From the NCBI GenBank assembly GCA_958296025.1, contig OY282430.1:1798001-1862000 (forward strand): DNA of 64,000 nucleotides. The letters run 5' to 3'. The position numbers and the translations under genes were made by a program. The DNA comes from an uncultured Pseudomonadales bacterium (GTDB lineage: Bacteria > Pseudomonadota > Gammaproteobacteria > Pseudomonadales > Azotimanducaceae). Of the stretch, positions 37,106 through 46,560 are shown in pieces; positions within the stretch are counted from its first letter, which is position 1, and each line of letters begins with the position of its first letter. A model generated the notes under the pieces. The model saw nothing but the letters and a program-made list of their open reading frames with translations, was not told the DNA's origin and ran no database searches.

Positions 37106-38919
37106 TGGCGGCCGCAGCGGCAACCGCGGCGGCTGCTTCGGATGCCGAGGGGGGCGGCCCTCCGACGGCTCTTAACCGGGAAGCTCCAGGGGGCGGTCCC
37201 GCGCATGGGCGCCATTGGCGGCAGCGGTTCGGCGAAGACGTCCAAGTGCAGGAAAGCGCCGACGGCATTCCCAACCTTTGGGTGCCTAGGCAGCGCTTGC
37301 TGGAGGTGATGCGTGGGCTGAAGGGCGACTACCCCATGCTGTTCGACCTCTCCGCCGTGGACGAGCGCAGCCGCAGCCACCGCGATGGCCTGCCGGAATC
37401 CGATTTCACGGTCTTCTACCATCTGCTGTCCCTAAACGGCCACGGGGACCTGCGCGTCAAGGTGGCCTTGGCGGAGGACAGCTGCGAACTGCCCAGCCTC
37501 ACCCCAGTCTGGCCGGCGGCGAATTGGTATGAGCGGGAGGCGTACGACATGTTCGGCGTCCGCTTCGACGGCCATCCCAACCTCTATCGCATCCTCACCC
37601 CGGCCCTTTGGGAGGGGCACCCGTTGCGCAAGGACCATCCGGCCCGCGCCACGGAGATGGACCCCTACTGCATGACCGACGAGGTCCTGGAGGCCCAACA
37701 AAGCAGCCTGCTGTTCAAGCCGGAGGAATGGGGCATGTCCCGGCAGGCTAAGCATACGGACTTCATGTTCCTGAACTTGGGGCCGAACCATCCCAGCGTT
37801 CACGGCGTGTTCCGCATCGCCCTGCAGTTGGATGGCGAAGTGGTGGTCGATGCGGTGCCGGACATCGGCTACCACCACCGGGGCGCGGAAAAGATGGGGG
37901 AGCGGCAGTCCTGGCACACCTACATCCCCTATACGGACCGGGTGGACTACCTAGGCGGGGTGATGAACAACCTGCCCTACGTCATGGCGGTGGAGCGCAT
38001 GGCCGGCATTCAGGTGCCGGAGCGGGCGCAGGTGATCCGGGTGATGATGGCGGAATTTTTCCGCATCGCCAGCCACCTGCTGTTCTTCGGCACCTTCGCT
38101 CAGGACGTGGGGCAGATGTCCCCGGTGTTCTACATGTTCGCGGACCGGGAGCGGCTGTTCAGCATCGTCGAGGCCATCACCGGCGGGCGCATGCATCCGG
38201 CTTGGTTCCGCATCGGCGGCGTGACGCAAGACTTGCCGGACGGTTGGGATGTCATGGTGCGGGATTTTGTCGATTACATGCCGGCGCGCATGGACCACTA
38301 CGACAAGATGGCCACCCATAACGGCATCCTCAAGCAGCGCACCGTCGGCATCGGCCAGTACGACACCGCCGAGGCCATCGACTGGGGCGTCACCGGGCCG
38401 GGCCTGCGCGCCACCGGGCTGGAGTGGGACCTGCGCAAGCAGCGCCCTTACAGCGGCTACGAGCAATTCGACTTCGAGGTGCCGACCGCCGCCAACGGCG
38501 ACTGCTACGACCGCTGCGTGGTGCGGGTGGAGGAGATCCGCCAAAGCCTGCGCATCATCCGCCAATGCTTGGACAACATGCCCGCCGGCCCCTACAAGGC
38601 GGACCACCCCCAAGCGACGCCGCCGCCCAAGGAGCGGACGATGCAGGACATCGAGACCCTCATCCAGCACTTCCTGAACGTCAGTTGGGGGCCGGTGCTG
38701 CCGCCGTCCGAATGCAGCGTCATGGTGGAGGCCACCAAGGGCCTGAACGCCTACTACCTGACCTCGGACGGCGGCACCATGTCCTACCGCACCCGCATCC
38801 GCACCCCTTCCTTCCCGCACCTGCAGATGATCCCGATGATCTCTCGGGGCTTCATGATCGCGGACCTGATCGCCATCATCGCCAGCATCGACTTCGTCAT
38901 GGCGGACGTGGACCGCTAG
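37105..38919 (+). CDS. nuoCD: NADH-quinone oxidoreductase, fused subunits C and D
   Basis: 604 residues with the 30-kDa (NuoC) domain in residues ~40-200 ([24 protein letters not shown]) fused to the 49-kDa (NuoD) domain from ~215 on ([31 protein letters not shown], and the C-terminal [13 protein letters not shown]). The C-D fusion is found in E. coli and many gammaproteobacteria. It has an Ala/Gly-rich N-terminal stretch of ~35 residues. It contributes to the quinone-binding cavity with NuoB. Confidence 0.97.
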   Translation: MAAAAATAAAASDAEGGGPPTALNREAPGGGPAHGRHWRQRFGEDVQVQESADGIPNLWVPRQRLLEVMRGLKGDYPMLFDLSAVDERSRSHRDGLPESDFTVFYHLLSLNGHGDLRVKVALAEDSCELPSLTPVWPAANWYEREAYDMFGVRFDGHPNLYRILTPALWEGHPLRKDHPARATEMDPYCMTDEVLEAQQSSLLFKPEEWGMSRQAKHTDFMFLNLGPNHPSVHGVFRIALQLDGEVVVDAVPDIGYHHRGAEKMGERQSWHTYIPYTDRVDYLGGVMNNLPYVMAVERMAGIQVPERAQVIRVMMAEFFRIASHLLFFGTFAQDVGQMSPVFYMFADRERLFSIVEAITGGRMHPAWFRIGGVTQDLPDGWDVMVRDFVDYMPARMDHYDKMATHNGILKQRTVGIGQYDTAEAIDWGVTGPGLRATGLEWDLRKQRPYSGYEQFDFEVPTAANGDCYDRCVVRVEEIRQSLRIIRQCLDNMPAGPYKADHPQATPPPKERTMQDIETLIQHFLNVSWGPVLPPSECSVMVEATKGLNAYYLTSDGGTMSYRTRIRTPSFPHLQMIPMISRGFMIADLIAIIASIDFVMADVDR

Positions 38920-38931
38920 GGGAGGGCGATC

Positions 38932-39420
38932 ATGGCCGAACCCGCATTGGTGCAGATGCTCTCCGACGCGGAAGTGCGCGAAATCGAGGCGGAATGCGCC
39001 CACCTGCCGGACCGCCAGTCCGCCGCCATCGACGCCATGATGATCGTGCAGCGGCACCGCGGCTGGGTGTCCGACGAGAGCTTGGCCGCCATCGCCCAGC
39101 TGCTGGGCATGTCCACCGCCGCCCTGGACAGCATCGCCACCTTCTACAACCTGATCTACCGCAAGCCGGTGGGCCGCCATGTGGTGATGGTTTGCGACAG
39201 CGTCTCCTGCTACGTCATGGGGGCCGACGGCCTGCGCAAGCAGGTGGAGAACCATCTAGGCGTCCAGCTGGGCCAGACCACGGCGGACGGGCGGTTCACG
39301 TTGTTGCCCATCGTCTGCCTAGGCGCCTGCGACAAGGCGCCGACGATGATGATCGATGATGACTTGATTGAGAACGTGACGGCGGAGCGTCTGGGGGAGA
39401 TCTTTGGGGGGTATGCGTGA
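38932..39420 (+). CDS. nuoE: NADH-quinone oxidoreductase subunit E
   Basis: 162-residue 24-kDa subunit with one 2Fe-2S cluster. Cysteines are in VMVCDSVSCYVMG and IVCLGACDKAPTMMID. It begins 13 bases after nuoCD, with GGAG upstream. The 84-base gap to nuoF is longer than the other spacers in this operon. Confidence 0.95.
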   Translation: MAEPALVQMLSDAEVREIEAECAHLPDRQSAAIDAMMIVQRHRGWVSDESLAAIAQLLGMSTAALDSIATFYNLIYRKPVGRHVVMVCDSVSCYVMGADGLRKQVENHLGVQLGQTTADGRFTLLPIVCLGACDKAPTMMIDDDLIENVTAERLGEIFGGYA

Positions 39421-39504
39421 GGTGGCGACACGAAGGATTCTGATGACCGTGCAGGATGCGGGCTGCCGGGCGAAACTAAGTATCCGACCGGGGTATTTGA
39501 TCAA

Positions 39505-40809
39505 ATGACCATTAGTGAAAGGCCGCTTATCGGCGTGGTTGATGACGTAGGCGGTCCGGTGGGCATGTCCGCCTACGAATCCCACGGCGGCTACGCCGGT
39601 GCCCGCCAGGCGTTGGCGTCCATGACGCCCGGCGAGGTGATTGCGCTGGTCAAGGACGCCAACCTGCGCGGCAGGGGCGGGGCCGGCTTTCCCACCGGCC
39701 TGAAGTGGAGCTTCGTGCCGCAGGGGGAGAAGGCCGATGGCGGCGTGAAGTACTTGGTCTGCAACGGCGATGAAATGGAGCCGGGCACCTTCAAGGACCG
39801 CTACCTGCTGGAGTACAACCCGCACCTGCTGGTGGAGGGCATGATCATCGGCGCTTGGGCCATCGGCGCCGAGCAGGGCTACGTCTTCCTGCGCGGCGAG
39901 TACCATCTGCCATATCGCCGCTTGCAGGCCGCCATTGACGAAGCCTACGCCAAGGGCTATCTAGGTGAAAACCTGTTTGGCGGCGGCTTTAAGTTTGACC
40001 TGCGCATCCACCGCAGCGCCGGGCGCTACATCTGCGGCGAGGAAACCGCCCTGCTGAACGCTTTGGAGGGCAAGCGCGGCCAGCCCCGCACCAAGCCGCC
40101 GTTTCCCCCGGCCAGCGGCGCCTGGGGGCGGCCCACCATCGTCAACAACGTGGAGACGTTCTGCAACGTCCCCGCCATCCTGCGCAACGGTGCCGAGTGG
40201 TATCAAGAGCTCGGCCGGGGCGAGGACGCCGGCACCAAGCTCTACGGCGTTTCGGGCAGGGTCAACAAACCTGGCCTGTGGGAGTTGCCCATCGGCACCT
40301 CCATCCGCGAGATCATCGACCAGCACGCCGGCGGCATGCAGGAAGGCTACCAGCTGCGCGGCCTGCTGCCCGGCGGCGCCTCCACGGACTTCCTGGTGGA
40401 GCAGCACTTCGACCTCGCCATGGACTACGGCACCATTCAGGCAGCCGGCAGCCGCATGGGCACCGGCACCATGATCCTCATGGACGACTCCATCTGCCCA
40501 GTCGATATGTGCCGCAACCTGGAGCACTTCTTCGCCCAGGAATCCTGCGGCTTCTGCACCCCCTGCCGGGAGGGCCTCCCTTGGGTGGAGCAACTGCTGA
40601 CGGACATTGAGGAAGGCCGCGGCCGGGAGGGGGACCTGGAAATGCTGGACCGCAACGCCGCCTTCATCGGCGGCGTGACGAACACTTTTTGCCTACATGC
40701 GCCAGGAGCCATGGAACCACTATCGAGCGCCTTGAAGTATTTCCGGGAGGATTTCGAGGAGCATGTGCGGACGGGGGAGTGCCAGTATAACGCTAGGGTA
40801 AACAACTAA
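39505..40809 (+). CDS. nuoF: NADH-quinone oxidoreductase subunit F
   Basis: 434-residue NADH-binding, FMN-containing subunit. The NADH/FMN glycine region RGRGGAGFPTGLKWSF, CNGDEMEPGTFKDR, GRYICGEETALLNALEGKRGQPR and the 4Fe-4S cysteines ESCGFCTPCREGLPW with a later FCLHAPGA are present. In nearly all genomes nuoG follows directly; here about 6 kb of unrelated DNA intervenes. Confidence 0.96.
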   Translation: MTISERPLIGVVDDVGGPVGMSAYESHGGYAGARQALASMTPGEVIALVKDANLRGRGGAGFPTGLKWSFVPQGEKADGGVKYLVCNGDEMEPGTFKDRYLLEYNPHLLVEGMIIGAWAIGAEQGYVFLRGEYHLPYRRLQAAIDEAYAKGYLGENLFGGGFKFDLRIHRSAGRYICGEETALLNALEGKRGQPRTKPPFPPASGAWGRPTIVNNVETFCNVPAILRNGAEWYQELGRGEDAGTKLYGVSGRVNKPGLWELPIGTSIREIIDQHAGGMQEGYQLRGLLPGGASTDFLVEQHFDLAMDYGTIQAAGSRMGTGTMILMDDSICPVDMCRNLEHFFAQESCGFCTPCREGLPWVEQLLTDIEEGRGREGDLEMLDRNAAFIGGVTNTFCLHAPGAMEPLSSALKYFREDFEEHVRTGECQYNARVNN

Positions 40810-40908
40810 CCCACCCAAAAGAACGATAAATTCATGGGACAGAAACGGGAAAAATTGGGCTTGATCAGGTTGCCAAAAGTGGCTGGCTCAGCTTGAGCTG
40901 CAAACGCG

Positions 40909-40914
40909 TATAAT
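40909..40914 (+). promoter_or_regulatory. -10 box before the AT-rich secreted-protein gene
   Basis: A perfect TATAAT (40909-40914), 36 bases before the ATG, with an AAAGGAAAA ribosome site between. No good -35 is visible. This is the first element after nuoF and suggests the insert has its own transcription. Confidence 0.45.
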
Positions 40915-40950
40915 TTCGATAACACACGAATATAGTAAAGGAAAAATTCC

Positions 40951-41667
40951 ATGAAAATCACACTTGGGATACTGGCTGCAGCTATGTTGGTCGCAACCGT
41001 CAAATCGGCATTCCCTGACGAAGGGCAGTGGCGTTATATTTCTATCGTTGATGCCATGACGGATGAAGAGAATTTTTATGCCATCTCGCCGCCGGGAACC
41101 GCTGATTTTCCAATGGCTGGCAACGTGTTCATGACAGCTAGATGTGACAAAATGGAGGAGAAGCCTTTGCGCATTTACTTTGGCATTCATACGGACTACT
41201 TGAATCTCGTCGGTGGTAGCGACAAGGACGCACTCTTCGGGCAGACACCAAATGGCCAGCTATGGCACCGCCTTGAAACGAGAATCGACAAAAGAAAATC
41301 CTTTATGGTATCTGCGTACGAATCTACAGCGGGCGGCACACTTTGGATAACCGGATTGCAGGCCGGAGTGATCTTAACTAATTTCGCTCAGATGAAACTA
41401 AAGCGCTTTCTGGTACGATTAAACTATTATCAGCGAGGAAGAGTGCTGTTCACATTTCCTCTGGTTGGTATGGATAGAGCCTTGGCTAAGTTAGAAGCCA
41501 AATGTAAATACGAATATGACGAAGATTTTGGCATCAGATCAAATATTACCGAAGACGAAGCCTTTTCTTATGCGGAAATCCACTGCTCTATATTCAGTAG
41601 GATCCCGGAATTTCGGGGAAGAAATCAAAGTAAAAATCCGCGTTTTCGTTGCATCGAGAAGAAATGA
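40951..41667 (+). CDS. Exported protein of unknown function inside the nuo operon insert
   Basis: 238 residues with a signal peptide (MKITLGILAAAMLVATVKSA) and an AAAGGA ribosome site. The mature part is basic, with scattered aromatic residues and several cysteines (TARCDKMEE, EAKCKYEYDED, EIHCSIF, FRCIEKK). GC content and codon use (many AT-ending codons) are far below the neighbouring nuo genes, a sign of recent acquisition. I recognise no domain. It could be a periplasmic or secreted protein. Confidence 0.6.
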   Translation: MKITLGILAAAMLVATVKSAFPDEGQWRYISIVDAMTDEENFYAISPPGTADFPMAGNVFMTARCDKMEEKPLRIYFGIHTDYLNLVGGSDKDALFGQTPNGQLWHRLETRIDKRKSFMVSAYESTAGGTLWITGLQAGVILTNFAQMKLKRFLVRLNYYQRGRVLFTFPLVGMDRALAKLEAKCKYEYDEDFGIRSNITEDEAFSYAEIHCSIFSRIPEFRGRNQSKNPRFRCIEKK

Positions 41668-41795
41668 AGCCTTGAGGAAAATACATGTGGCGTATCCGAC
41701 CACAGCCACTGCTGTTCCACAAACTTTCAAACTTTGTGAGCTTGGATCACCGTATTTTGAACCATCCGAGTTATCGAAACTCATATGTACAAAGG

Positions 41796-42495
41796 ATGTA
41801 CAATATCATCGTGCATCATAGCACAATCGCCACGCAGTTGCTCAAGCTGTTGTCGAGATGTGAATTCGAGGTGCTTGCCAGGCACCACGTTGTCGCCAAC
41901 CTAGCGGCGCAGCCTGGGCGGCTTCACCATCTGGGCATCGGGCGTGTGGCGAGGCCGTCGCTGGCACGGGTCAACGCGGAGCAGGAGTTGTGCGAGGATC
42001 TGTTCAGCCGGCCGCTGTGGTGCTGCCGAGGCAAGGCCACCGAGCACGGTTTCGGATTGAGGCACAGGCTATTTTTACTGGACTGCACGACGGCCGACCT
42101 GTACCTTTCGATGTTTCCCCGGGCGAGGTCCAGGCGACGAAAGGCCAGTGAGGCTGCACGTCGGCCTGGACCACGACAGTTTTTTCCCTGCGTTCGCGCG
42201 GGTCATCAACGGAAGGACGTCGGACATTGAGGCGGTGCGGACGGCGCCACGCCTGAAATGGAGGCGTTCATCGGCGCGTTCCGCAACGACGTACTGACGC
42301 AGTTTTGAATCGCCATGCGCGTCCACCTCCTTCTTCTTCGTTATGTTTGCCAACCGCGTCTCTTGAAGCCTCTATGAAGTCCTGCGCATCCTTCAGTTGA
42401 ACCTGTTCGACCGACGGCCTCTCATGGGCCTGCTCAAGCCTAATCCGCCGGACCCATCGGCACACCACCCCCAACTCGCCTTGAAACTCTCCTGA
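41796..42495 (+). pseudogene. Wrecked IS4-family transposase (DUF4372 type)
   Basis: Recognisable pieces in order: the N-terminal NIIVHHSTIATQLLKLLSRCEFEVLA, then HHLGIGRVARPSLARVN and LLDCTTADLYLSMFPRA (the first DDE aspartate), then after a frameshift near 42145 VRLHVGLDHDSFFPAFARVINGRT in another frame, then FRNDVLTQF, a stop, IAMRVHLLLLRY, another stop, and finally LQLNLFDRRPLMGLLKP near 42395-42495. Large internal parts, including later catalytic residues, are missing. The element is dead; its terminal repeats were not found. It dates the insert as old enough to have decayed. Confidence 0.75.
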
Positions 42496-42820
42496 AGTTT
42501 GGGGGGCGGCAACGGACCACAACAGTATTTGTCTTTAAAGAATTGCAGCTCCTTTTGAATTCCGTCGTGAACCAACGTCGCTTCGCGATCTCACCCCCCC
42601 CCTCGGCTGTAGAGCACATCCTAATGTACTATCTCAAAAGTGGGACTACCTCTACCGCTGGAGAGATGATGACCGGCCGGCTGTTGCTGACTGTGAACTC
42701 CCGCGTCACAGGTGCGGCATAGTAAATTCCTGCACGGGCTACTCTGCATTGACAGCTAGGTCCCTAGTATGGGCCGTCCAGAACTCTGTTTTCAAGTTGT
42801 CGTTGCAGCCACTTACACGG
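42496..42820. other. Non-coding decayed stretch inside the nuo insert
   Basis: About 325 bases of mixed composition with no gene, RNA or clean repeat that I can support. It includes a C run near 42593-42601 and lies between the dead transposase and the pRiA4b-like gene; probably decayed mobile DNA. Confidence 0.45.
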
Positions 42821-43465
42821 TTATGAGGTGTAGTGCCCTATCTCCCCTCGCTCCCTATATAGGGCGCAGATCATGCCAATAAGCAAATTTGCTTGAGCGG
42901 TATTGAATGCATATGGATCACGTGATCCATGGAAGCCTAGTAAATTGCTATGTTCTTCATGTTCCGGGTCTCCAAGAGCTTTTAGTAGATTCGCGTATCC
43001 ATAGGGCCCTCCGCAATCTTCCGGTGGACAAGCGCCTTGTCCGTCTATGCATATCGGCCACCCAAAAAGCTTCACGCGGGACGGTAGAGACACCATGTCC
43101 TCCACCTCGATAAGATGTCTCCATCCGTCGCCAAAATCATATAGGTAATAGAATTCTTCTATTCGTTGAATCACATGCTCTAATAGCTGATCTCTCTCAT
43201 CCAAATCGTCGTCTAGTACCTGTTCATCTGGAAAATCTTTGTCAGGAACTAAATATCTTTTCCCTTCTATGAAGAATGCGTGTAGATGGCGATCCTCCCA
43301 TCCCATTGCTCCTTGTATAACGGCGTGTAACTCAAGTAGGGTTATGTTCTTTGGCGCAACGATACGTCGCCATATGTCGCAGAGATATTCTGTGTCGGGC
43401 CCTGTTAGTGATACTTTGAATTGCAGAAAGTCACTTATTTCTCGATGTGATGCGAGCGTAGACAT
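42821..43465 (-). CDS. Plasmid pRiA4b ORF-3-like protein
   Basis: 214 residues from ATG 43465, which has GGAGGG 10 bases upstream; ATG 43483 is the in-frame alternative. The family landmarks are LQFKVSLTGPDTEYLCDIWRRIVAP, LHAVIQGAMGWEDRHLHAF, FYYLYDFGDGWRHLIEVE and the cysteines ACPPEDCGGPYGYANLL. The family is often near mobile elements, and its function is unknown. It appears intact, though the AT-rich composition sets it apart from nuo genes. Confidence 0.8.
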   Translation of the reverse strand: MSTLASHREISDFLQFKVSLTGPDTEYLCDIWRRIVAPKNITLLELHAVIQGAMGWEDRHLHAFFIEGKRYLVPDKDFPDEQVLDDDLDERDQLLEHVIQRIEEFYYLYDFGDGWRHLIEVEDMVSLPSRVKLFGWPICIDGQGACPPEDCGGPYGYANLLKALGDPEHEEHSNLLGFHGSRDPYAFNTAQANLLIGMICALYRERGEIGHYTS

Positions 43466-43538
43466 TTGAAAAGTTCCCTCCATTAGAGTTGAGTTTAGGA
43501 GCAGCTCCCCTATAGGCCGCTGCCGTTTTTGTTTCGAA

Positions 43539-43708
43539 TCAAGAACCAGATAGTAATGCGACCAACAGGGCGCGTTCGTACCTAAAGCCTCGCGCCAGTC
43601 CCTGCTCCAACCCTTCTCTCAAGCCCTGCTCGCGGCCTTTCCCCAACCACTGTTGAGGCCACTGCTTGACCCGTTCCTCCAACGTCATCGCTAGATCCTC
43701 TAAACTCG
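43539..43708 (-). pseudogene. Fragment of an Rpn-family nuclease gene, second copy
   Basis: Minus strand frame SLEDLAMTLEERVKQWPQQW...GKGREQGL, REGLEQGLARGF, ending at a stop after ERALL. It is almost identical to the C-terminal part of the Rpn gene at 45.9-46.1 kb, but truncated at both ends and with a 12-base insertion that adds one more Gln/Gly/Leu repeat unit. It is a remnant of duplication or gene conversion. Confidence 0.7.
43563..43707. repeat. Direct repeat A1 (copy of 45922-46054)
   Basis: About 145 bases aligning with 45922-46054 at high identity except for a 12-base insertion near the middle (CTCTCAAGCC region). Same orientation. The two copies bracket the pair of Xre and ImmA-like genes, so recombination between them could delete or amplify that segment. 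Confidence 0.8.
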
Positions 43709-43818
43709 GATATACGCCAGCTTCTGGCCGGCTAGCAAAGCCTCGTGCGGCGAATTTCCATTCAGTCCGTAAATGGTGGCTTCAGATTGTCTTGGTAGGA
43801 TGTCGCGCATTACGGAGT

Positions 43819-44205
43819 CTAGTCTAATGGACTCGGGTTTTCCACAGGGGCTACATCTTCCACTGTGACTTGCAATGCATCGGCAATGCGGCGAAGGGTC
43901 TCCGGGGTGCAGGAGGCGTTGCCGGACTCAATGGCGGCAAGCTGATGGTCGGAGATGCCCACCGCCGCTGCTAAGGCAGCCGGGGAAACGCCTCGGTATT
44001 CGCGCCACATAATTACGGGATTTTCGCCAGTGCAGAGCCGGTCCACCAAAATGGCGGGAATGGTCTCCTGGTCGGTGGCGGCACGGCTGAGGCGTAGCGC
44101 TTCGGCATCCGCAGCATCCTCCAAGGCGTCGTGCAGGGCGTCGTAGTCCTTGAGCGGCACGATGGCGCACTCGGCATCTTCAATCGTGACCGTTTGCAGT
44201 TTCAT
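43819..44205 (-). CDS. Xre-family helix-turn-helix regulator, antitoxin-like
   Basis: 128 residues, GGAGGGG ribosome site 10 bases before the ATG. The N-terminal ~55 residues (MKLQTVTIEDAECAIVPLKD) resemble the Phd/YefM-like lead seen in HTH antitoxins; residues ~65-120 form a Cro/C1-type HTH (YRGVSPAALAAAVGISDHQLAAIESGNASCTPETLRRIADALQV). It lies 117 bases downstream of the ImmA-like gene on the same strand. No RelE-type toxin frame is adjacent. A regulator or antitoxin role is inferred from the family. Confidence 0.78.
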   Translation of the reverse strand: MKLQTVTIEDAECAIVPLKDYDALHDALEDAADAEALRLSRAATDQETIPAILVDRLCTGENPVIMWREYRGVSPAALAAAVGISDHQLAAIESGNASCTPETLRRIADALQVTVEDVAPVENPSPLD

Positions 44206-44322
44206 GGCTGGTATGCCCCTCCGCGTTTTCTTATGGCTTTCACCGTCATGGTTTGGGTTTCGTCATCGAGGCGTGTCCGACCCGTTAAGCAACTTGAGCA
44301 GGAAGGCGGGCAACAGAATAAA

Positions 44323-45642
44323 TCATGTGTTTGATTGAATTTCCGCAATACGATGATTAACAATCTGGTGTTCTATCACACGGGTGGAAACTCCGAAGTG
44401 TGAAGCCAGTTCATCGAGATCGTCGCCATCCACCACGGAGCCGGATACTTGCTCCCGTAGGGCAGAGGAGGGCGCAAGAAACTCCGCTGCAAACGCTCGA
44501 TTGCGCTGTTGCCGATCAGAGTGCGCCCGGGTGAGCAACTTATCGATGTGCGGTGACGCCAATGTTTCGGCTAAAGCGCGGCAGAAATGGAACCTGCGGT
44601 TGTCTTCCCGAAGGGGGCGCAACGCGAAGGCGGGGGCTTCATCGTCATCTTGGGTGACCACGCCATCCACCAACCGTGCCCCAGTAAAGTTCACTGGCCG
44701 TGTTGCTCGGTCGAGCAACTCGGATGATTCGCCAAGCGCATCCCCCAAGGTCTCCATCGTGTTTAGAGGGTCGGTGCCGAGGTCTAAGCACTGCCGTACT
44801 TGTCGGGCCGAGCTGTATCCGATGTCCCATGAAGAGCGGGCCGGCGAAGGTTCCCGCTCCTGAACGGATTGGCGTATGGACTCAATACGTTGAAAGCATA
44901 GGCCGTTGGATTTGGCCACTTGCATCGCATTGGCGATGCTTTTTCCGCCTGCGTTAATGGCTTGCGGATCAAGAGCAGCCATCGCTTCCTCGAATAACGG
45001 GCCATCTAACTCGTTAGCCAAGCACAGCAAACTTATGCGTTCCGACTCGCCCATGCTATAGGGGTCTAGGCCCAGACCCGCCGCGGCCGCGCAAAATTGC
45101 GATTCATCCGCATCCGCGGACTGAATTGCGGTCCATTCTTCCTGCAACAGAGTGTCGCTAACGTGGAGCGCGGTGAGCCGCCGAATCACGCAGTCGATCA
45201 AGTCGGCGCAGCGCTCTCGAAATTCTTTAACATCCAGCCAAACAGTACCTTGATTCAAAAATTCCACCCTGGACCGGGAAGGCTGACCTCTTGACCAAGC
45301 AAGCTGCATCCTTGTGCCTGAGGATATAGCCTCTAAGTTGGGGAAAGCGTAGCCTTCCCGATTGGGACCCAACGCATGTCGGTGACGGAAGGCTGGATCT
45401 GCCGCCTTGACTGGATTTTCGAATTCATGCGTTAGAAACCACCAATGGGTCGCTAGCCATTCGGCAAGTGGATAGACCGGAACGAACACAAAATCCCGGA
45501 CCGTCTGCGCCCGCATGTCATGGACCTGGGTGACGACCGAGCCGCCCGCGTGAATGCGCAAGGCAGCCCATGTGGCGGCCAATTCCGCGCCTTTGACGCC
45601 CTCTGCATCCAGCCAATCGATCTGAAAGCTAAGATTTGACAT
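44323..45642 (-). CDS. ImmA/IrrE-like protein lacking the zinc motif
   Basis: 439 residues. The C-terminal 90 residues look like the end of an ImmA/IrrE protein: RRFHFCRALAETLAS, then DRQQRNRAFAAEFLAPSSALREQVSG and DELASHFGVSTRVIEHQIVNH (family: FxxxHExGH, EANxFAAELLMP, LAxxFxVSxxAV). At the place of HExxH it reads CRALAE, so no metalloprotease activity is expected. The N-terminal ~330 residues are unknown to me. It precedes the Xre gene on the same strand, like the Xre-ImmA pairs of mobile elements. Confidence 0.62.
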   Translation of the reverse strand: MSNLSFQIDWLDAEGVKGAELAATWAALRIHAGGSVVTQVHDMRAQTVRDFVFVPVYPLAEWLATHWWFLTHEFENPVKAADPAFRHRHALGPNREGYAFPNLEAISSGTRMQLAWSRGQPSRSRVEFLNQGTVWLDVKEFRERCADLIDCVIRRLTALHVSDTLLQEEWTAIQSADADESQFCAAAAGLGLDPYSMGESERISLLCLANELDGPLFEEAMAALDPQAINAGGKSIANAMQVAKSNGLCFQRIESIRQSVQEREPSPARSSWDIGYSSARQVRQCLDLGTDPLNTMETLGDALGESSELLDRATRPVNFTGARLVDGVVTQDDDEAPAFALRPLREDNRRFHFCRALAETLASPHIDKLLTRAHSDRQQRNRAFAAEFLAPSSALREQVSGSVVDGDDLDELASHFGVSTRVIEHQIVNHRIAEIQSNT

Positions 45643-45762
45643 AGATGTTCTCTATGCAATTAGGCCAATCTTCCCTCTGCAATGGGTAGCCCTTGTAGCT
45701 CATCTTCTCATGGGTGGCACGGCAGGCTAACATAGCTTCGATTTTTTGCAGCCTGTGACGCC

Positions 45763-46560
45763 CTATACGGCATCCAAGCGCCGAAGCAACTCCGATCCCG
45801 TTTCGCAGCGCACGATGGCTTCGCCCACTTCCGCGAGGCGCTCTGGGTCTGACACCCCCTCCAACGCCGCCGCTAGCTGGCCAGCCGTCTCCGCATCGAA
45901 CTTCGAACTAGCTTGTCGATGCAGCAGGGCGCGTTCGTGACTAAAGCCTTGCGCCAGTCCCTGCTCCAACCCTTGCTCGCGGCCTTTCCGCAACCACTGT
46001 TGAGGCCACTGCTTGACCCGTTCCTCCAACGTCATCGCCAGATCCTCCAAACTCAAGTTCGCCATCGGTTCTTCGCCGACCGGCTGCAGCCCGCTCGACA
46101 AAACCCTTATCCAATCTGCGAACGCCCGCTTTAGCCCGCCTTCATTGGACGTGGCGAGGCGCTTCAGCAGGGCGTCCACCACCAGCTTGAAGTCCGCCTC
46201 CGAACGGCTCTGCTCCAAGCGGACCACGGCCCTTGTCAATTCGCCCAAGTGTGGACTATCCGCCGCCGTGTGGCGCTCGTCCAGCACCAAGAAGCGCTGC
46301 GATGGCTGCAAGGCCGCCAGCGCCGGCCCGGTCGGCGCAATCAACTCGCGGATGTTCGTTGCCGCCACCCAAGGCGGCTCGCCGCTGTACACCACCACCG
46401 GCAGCGTCGGCGGAAGCAAACCGCCAAGCTCCAGGGTCTTGTTGCGCCGCAGTTCCCGGTACAGCAGGGTAGTGTACTCCAGGATGCGCAGCGCCATCTC
46501 CGGGTCGCTGCGGGACTGAAACTCCAGCAAAACCAGGAATTGCTCTTGCCCCTTACAGCC
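45763..46560 (-). pseudogene. Rpn-family recombination-promoting nuclease, N-terminally truncated
   Basis: Minus strand frame of 265 codons beginning inside the nuclease core (GQEQFLVLLEFQSRSDPEMALRILEYTTLLY) after an in-frame stop at 46561. The PD-(D/E)XK part is only partly present: the first ~60-80 residues of the family (YKxLF region) are missing. The rest is intact, including PVVVYSGEPPW and the C-terminal coil with GREQGLEQGLAQGF repeats. The family moves horizontally and is linked to RecA-independent recombination. Part of the C-terminus is duplicated at 43.6 kb. Confidence 0.75.
45922..46054. repeat. Direct repeat A2 (copy of 43563-43707)
   Basis: 133-base copy lying within the longer Rpn pseudogene. 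See repeat A1; the difference is the 12-base insertion in A1 and a few substitutions. Confidence 0.8.

Noticed and set aside
43700-43810. 36-codon minus-strand frame between the Rpn fragment and the Xre gene
   Set aside because: Has an ATG but no ribosome site and no recognised family; it probably is a relic or chance frame.
42821-46560. Whether the nuo insert is a prophage or an integrative element
   Set aside because: No integrase, capsid, terminase, relaxase or att-like direct repeats at the borders were found; it looks like a patchwork of small mobile genes.
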